From: Neckera pumila
Taxonomy: Eukaryota; Streptophyta; Bryopsida; Hypnales; Neckeraceae
Assembly: GCA_963969595.1 (NCBI GenBank)
Contig: OZ018415.1
Location: 13,578,001-13,642,000 of the forward strand
Direction: 5' to 3'
Length of the DNA stretch: 64,000 nucleotides
Positions within the stretch are counted from its first letter, which is position 1. Every line of letters starts with the position of its first letter. Below, one piece after another: positions 59,086-64,000 of the stretch. The position numbers and the translations under genes are program-made. The notes under the pieces are model-generated. The model did not search any database, had not been told where the DNA came from, and saw only the letters and a program-made list of their open reading frames with translations.

Positions 59086-60502
59086 TTAACCCCTAAATGC
59101 CCTAGGCCTTTTTTGAACTTCAAGGAATTTGCTCTAAATTGAATTAAAATTTAACATTTTGATAAGTTGTATCAAATTTTTTGGAATTATAACCGTACAA
59201 ATTTAAACTAGATATATTAGAGATCACATAGGAAAAGAAAATACAACAATATCACTTATGAATTGAAAAATTATAATGATTGAATAGGAGGGTGTTAAAA
59301 TTGCAAAAGTGATTTGGAGTCTTCCAATTTTCTTTTCACATTTCAAATCTAAAAAGTTGGTCACTAAAAAAATATGAGGTTAAAGGGCTTAACATACATA
59401 CCCCAATCAACTTACGGCTTCTCAAATCTACTCTACAATTTTTTAAAATGAATTTCTAAGGTGATTTTTCCTCTAAGATCTAGTGTATTTGAAACTCAAT
59501 TCCCAAAGCCCTCAACACTATGGAAAGTCAAGATGCAATGGATACCCTTGCGCAAAATCTTAAATAGAAAATTATAATCAATCATTTTCAAAATCAGATT
59601 TCTAACACTAAAACTAGACTTCAAAAAGAATTTTTCAAAAATACGAATTATTAAAAATAGCAACTTGGTTAGGTTTTAGGTAGCTTCAAATTATTTTTCA
59701 ACACCAAAATTTGGTGCCTCAAGCATTTCAAGGTTAGCTATTAAAAATTTTGCATGCATACTAAATAGTACGTATCAAAATGTTAAGTGATAGTCAAATG
59801 TTCTCTGTCTTCAGTGCATGAAAAAAACTTCCAATGGTTGACCTAGGTTATCGCTTGTTTCAAATCTTTGAAATAGTAAGAGCAGTAAAATTGACCGTAG
59901 CAATATTAATAGCTATAATTTTTAGAACAACCAAGCATGGTCAACCTACCTTTTATAAATTATTTGGTTCATTTGGGAGCAGTATACGGTTATACTATCC
60001 TTCCTTGGGGTTTATAAACACGCTTTAATACATTGATGCACTTACGAGTTCACTATAAATGATACACTTAGAATACAACTCCAAGCTCTATAAGACCAGG
60101 TGTGGGTACTTTAAGGAGTTCTATCCTGTGTTTATTAGGTACTCGGGTTCCAAATTACTTCTTCTAACCATTTTATGGTGTCTAGTATTTTCTACTTCTT
60201 TCTACCCCTATTTTTTACCAAGCACCATGGTATTGCATATTTTGGAGTGGGGTCATTTGGAGCTTGGCCTCAATATAGTCAAACTTTGTAAATATGCACT
60301 CGAAGAAAAAAGAGTGCTTCAATTCAATTTCCAAATATAGTCCTCAACATAAAATTATATGTAATGAACTTTGAGGAGATTTTAAGAGAAATTTTACTAA
60401 AAACACATTTTTAATTTCTAGTATATTTTTATTGAAGAACTCTTGAAAGGTCATTGCTTAAAATCTCGTATCGATATACAGAAAAACTACTTGAAACACC
60501 CA
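59086..60502. other. AT-rich region with a possible family B left end
   Basis: TTAACCCCTAAATGCCC at 59086 is a good family B left terminus. A matching right end was not found; gggcttaac near 59385 is a weak candidate. Open frames at 59834-60340 show no family resemblance. Confidence 0.4.
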
Positions 60503-60832
60503 TAAGGAAAAATTTCAGCCCTCGAAAGGGCCGTGAGTTTTGTACCCCTGCGGTGCAATTACGGAAAAAAATGAAAATAAAAAATTATTTTTTACTTTTA
60601 AACATTTAGGTGCTGACGTGACACTTTTTGTGCCTCATCAGCGCCACATCAAATTTTTAATTTTTTAAATATCTTTAAATATTTTAAATATCTTTAAATA
60701 TTTTAAATATTTTTTTCCAAAAAAAATAAATTTTTAAGAAAAAATGTTTTTTAATTTTTTCTATAATTGCACCGCGGGAGTGCAGAAAATCAAACACTGG
60801 CAACCTCTTTGAGGCCTCAGACTTTTCCTAAT
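60503..60832. mobile_element. Family F element, copy F2
   Basis: Left end ataaggaaaaatttcagccc, right end ggcctcagacttttccta, inverted. Inner arms tgcggtgcaattacgg and taattgcaccgcggga also pair. The centre is a repeated ttttaaatatctttaaata tract. Confidence 0.65.
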
Positions 60833-61359
60833 ATTTTCTCTTATAGTGACAGCATTGTAAAACTAGAAATGACTACCATTTCAAATTTATTGAAGCTGAC
60901 CGGAATTTAAATGAGAAATTAGAAAAGAAAGTCTATTTATTATATTGTAATGAAAATAAAAATTCAAAAGAACCATTACGCTTTTTTGAGATTCTTTGAG
61001 TTTCATTTATATTAATTGAGAAGTGAACATATTCATAAGTTTTATTAACCTCCTAAGAACTATAATCATATAAATTCAATCTCAGATAAATTTGAAGGGA
61101 CAGAGGAGGAGTAATCACAATGATATCACCTAGACATACAAAGATTATATTGTTCTTCATATTCAAAAAAAATATACATCATAAAGTTATACAGCTTGCT
61201 GAGCAGCTTACTTGCAAAACAGTCACTTTGCTTAGCTCAAGAATTTTGACGTAATTTTCTCTCAAAATTAGATCTGCCCTAAAAGACAACGTCAGAATCT
61301 TTGAAGACGTTCCAAATCAATTTAATGCTGACGCTACCTATCAATGCTCACAATAACTT
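60833..61359. other. Intergenic, no gene seen
   Basis: No supported feature. Confidence 0.5.
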
Positions 61360-61609
61360 CACAAAATAGTGAAATTAGGTTGCCTTGTCAATTAGGTTGC
61401 CTTACCTGAGATAAATTATCTCATAGATCAATGCTTATTGCACATGGAGGCGCATGCCACTCTCTAAATCAGGCCTTGAACTGGTACACAAATCTATGCC
61501 ATACACATGGCTTTGAATTGAATGCATCACTGTGCAAAAGCAATGAATATTTCTATAGTGTGGATTGTTGAGAAATTAGTGTGGGGCAACCTAATTTCAC
61601 TATTTTGTG
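61360..61609. mobile_element. Family C element, copy C3
   Basis: 250 bp with a perfect 25-bp terminal inverted repeat (61360-61384 and 61585-61609), starting cacaaaatagtgaaattagg. This is the best-preserved ends of the family in the window. The interior differs from C1 and C2. No clear target duplication was seen. Confidence 0.9.
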
Positions 61610-61943
61610 TTGGTGTCTCCTTAATTTGACAATCATTCCAAAAGATGAATTTTTAACTTTCTAACTTTTCAATAAAAAATGCTTGCTTTTTTTTCCTGTA
61701 GGAATTTGATATTGTATTTACTGATTCTTATGAATCTATAAAACAAAACTCATAAAATTTAAAATCTTCCTTTTAATCTTCCAATAATCTTTGTGTATAA
61801 ATGACATATAAGATAATAGAATAAATTGAATTCCTAATAAATCTAACATCAAATTGAAACAAGCCAACTTCAATGGTGATAATATTGTAGAAAACTATCT
61901 TAATCTTGTGCACTTTTTTGTTTTCAGAATTGTGAAAATTGAA

Positions 61944-62883
61944 CTAACCCCTAAAGGTCAGAGACTAGGTTTTCACCAAAACCGCTCCAAAACTACCATT
62001 TCTATTACAAGTACCAAATTTTGAAAAAAAAAAATTTTGAAAAATGTAATTGTAGGATTTTGTAGTACACTAGCTCAAGATATTGTAGAAAAAATTTCAG
62101 AAACTTCCACCTTGTGGATTGCAAGATAATACCGTTTGAATTGACAAAAGTTCTTTTTTTGTCCCTGCAAGAATCCACGCAGCTGCACTTCACAAGGTCA
62201 TATTTATAAGAAAAAATGGTCAAAATTGTGGTTACTCTTTGGATTCATTCTTTAAGGTAAGTTGGCTACGTGCTAGGAAAAATTTCAGATCATTTGGAAT
62301 TGTAAAATATATAGGAAAAAAATAGTAAGTAGAAAGAGGTAGAAAATGATCCAAAACACTAAATTGTTAAGAATTTATCTATAGAATTGAAAAATGCCAA
62401 TCCAATGCTTTTAATGTTGTAATAAAAAATCTCTTCCTAACCTTTTTATTTTTTTTCAAAAGACTACGGAAATTGAATTAAATAAAGGACTTCAAAGTTT
62501 ATTTTAGAGTAGAGATTCCATAACTACCCTCAAATTAAGAGTCCTCATAACTTTTGACTCATCAATCAAAATGGAAAAATTCAAAGCTTTCTCTCTATAC
62601 ATAAATCTAAAGAACCAATTTCAAATTGTTATTTTTTTTAAAAAAATGATTTTTAAAGATGTTTTTGGAGTTGCCTGGGTTGCCCACCAACCAATGAAAA
62701 TGATAGATCATGCAATAACTTTTTAACCATGTAGTCAAAACTTATGAATATTGTTGGGCCTTAAAGTCTTGGGCCCCTCTTGTGTGAAAATTTTAAAAAA
62801 AAAAATTAAAAATTCTATTTGTAGTGAACTGCCCAAAATTGCTATGTCTTTGAAAAACAATGATTGGTTCTTTAGGGGTTTAA
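61944..62883. mobile_element. Family B element, copy B6
   Basis: Begins CTAACCCCTAAAGGTC and ends TTCTTTAGGGGTTTAA. Both TTAA sites are altered by one base or an insertion. The interior follows B1 closely (accaaaaccgctccaaaact, gtacaaaNtNttNgaaNaaa, ataggaaaaaaatagtaagt). Confidence 0.75.
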
Positions 62884-64000
62884 AGAACAAGCCTCAAGGT
62901 CATTTTGGAAGTACAAATTTTGTTATTGCTTTCCAAAAGAATTCCTCATATACTTTACCTCAATCATTAGAATGGTGTAAACAAAAGTTTTTCTTACAAA
63001 TAAGAACCTATTCTATAAGATATTTTTTCAATCCAAAAAAAAATCCATTTACCTATTCAAAAGTTTTCTAAATAATCAACATAAATCTATAACTACAAAC
63101 TTGTTTCTTTTGCAAATTTGATTGCTGGAAAACTAAAAAAGGGCCACACTACATAAAAATTTCAAAAAATACCATTGATCCAAATGCCATAAAATTGGCA
63201 CAAATAATAACTTTCAAAGCATAGTGTGAGAGCTTGTGTTGTTAGTATAAATAGAAAGATTTATGCACAAAGAACTGCAAAGACTTTGTTTTTTGGCATT
63301 TTAACATGCGATGTGGAAGTTTTTATTTTCACTAAATATAACATTACGTAATTCAATTTTGAAATTTTAAACATTCCATAACTTTCTCACCATCAGACCA
63401 AACGCCATAAAATTGGCACAAATAAAAAGATTTATGCACAAAAATGGAAGGGCTTTGCAGTTTTGTATCATTTGGATATGCAACGTGAGTGTTATGATTT
63501 TATGACCAAATAAAAATTTTAATTCAATTTTTTTATTCATAGAAACTTTGAAATTGAATCACTTTCACACCAAAGGTCCAAAAATAAAAACCTAATTTAA
63601 AGTATACATGTAAATTTTGGAAAAAATTCTATTTTTGATTTTGACTATACAATGGTTGGCTCCATTTGTCCTCCCCCCTCTCCTCTCCCTCCTCCCCCCT
63701 CAAAAAGAGGCTGGATTTTGAAATTGTGTTGTTTCCTCTTTCAATGGAAATGGTCCACATATTTCAAGAACAAGAGGGAAAAAAAAAAAATTAAATGGAC
63801 TGACGCAAAGTAAGCCTGATAGCAGCGGCTGCATTGAAAGCCTTGACCTAAATCAAGATTAGCTAGGATGGTTGATTGTGCAAAGCAACTCCATTGTTTT
63901 TTGGAATTTTTGCTCTCTTGGTGCTCTTGATGTGTGATGTCAATTTTGTTTTGCTTCTGAAGTTGGTCAAATTCTGATTGAGTTCTTGAGTTACTGAACA
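62884..64000. other. AT-rich end region with a short direct duplication
   Basis: gccataaaattggcacaaat occurs at about 63187 and 63405, each followed by agatttatgcacaaa and a gcaaagNctttg-like string, so a roughly 220-bp unit is duplicated and diverged. A pyrimidine-rich run lies at 63668-63702. No gene seen. Confidence 0.55.

Noticed and set aside
59086..59392. Complete family B element B5
   Set aside because: The left end is convincing, but no right end with the inverted terminus was found.

Overview
The window is nuclear DNA of a land plant, most likely a seed-free lineage (bryophyte, lycophyte or fern; I cannot say which). The evidence is GT-AG introns in nearly every gene, several plant-typical protein families, a eukaryotic tRNA-Gln, and AT-rich intergenic DNA full of short inverted-repeat transposons. 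No prokaryotic, organellar or CRISPR feature was seen.

Layout. 1-5232: the 3' part of a HAK/KUP/KT potassium transporter (plus strand, eight visible exons). 6994-8662: nested inverted-repeat elements. 10446-11860: the single-exon glycine cleavage H-protein gene (minus), a decayed tandem copy of its 3' end, and a tRNA-Gln(UUG). 12029-17650: nested or adjacent miniature elements and foldbacks. 18505-32158: a divergent pair of element-like genes. The minus-strand member is a decayed MULE-like transposase with a zinc-finger-like N-terminal part. The plus-strand member is a 12-exon gene whose product joins a ParB/sulfiredoxin-like DGNHR motif to a SAM-dependent DNA N4/N6-methylase-like domain. Its introns carry eleven copies of a hairpin-capable motif, most of them in a tandem array with an exact 622-bp period. 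34430-43590: dispersed repeats and charged ORF remnants. 43849-46198: a complete GIL1/IRKI-like (DUF641-type) gene. 47129-49408: a complete six-exon DFR/CCR-like NADPH reductase, followed by a stray copy of its exon-4 end. 51480-53829: fragments of a GH1 beta-glucosidase gene (minus). 56097-56990: a degenerate array of a 22-bp dyad motif. The remainder to 64000 is repeats and featureless AT-rich DNA.

The housekeeping genes (transporter, H-protein, GIL1-like, reductase) are unrelated to each other and simply neighbours. The unusual part is 18.5-32.2 kb. The plus-strand model has matching intron phases across all twelve exons and gives 1,077 codons broken by only two TGA codons. The transposase carries CAG-to-TAG type stops and one or more frameshifts. 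My inference is that both came from one mobile element or invasive gene cassette coding for a transposase and a ParB-methylase fusion, and that both are now decaying. Element ends were not found, so the joint origin is unproven. Exon boundaries were derived by eye from splice signals, frame and family resemblance.
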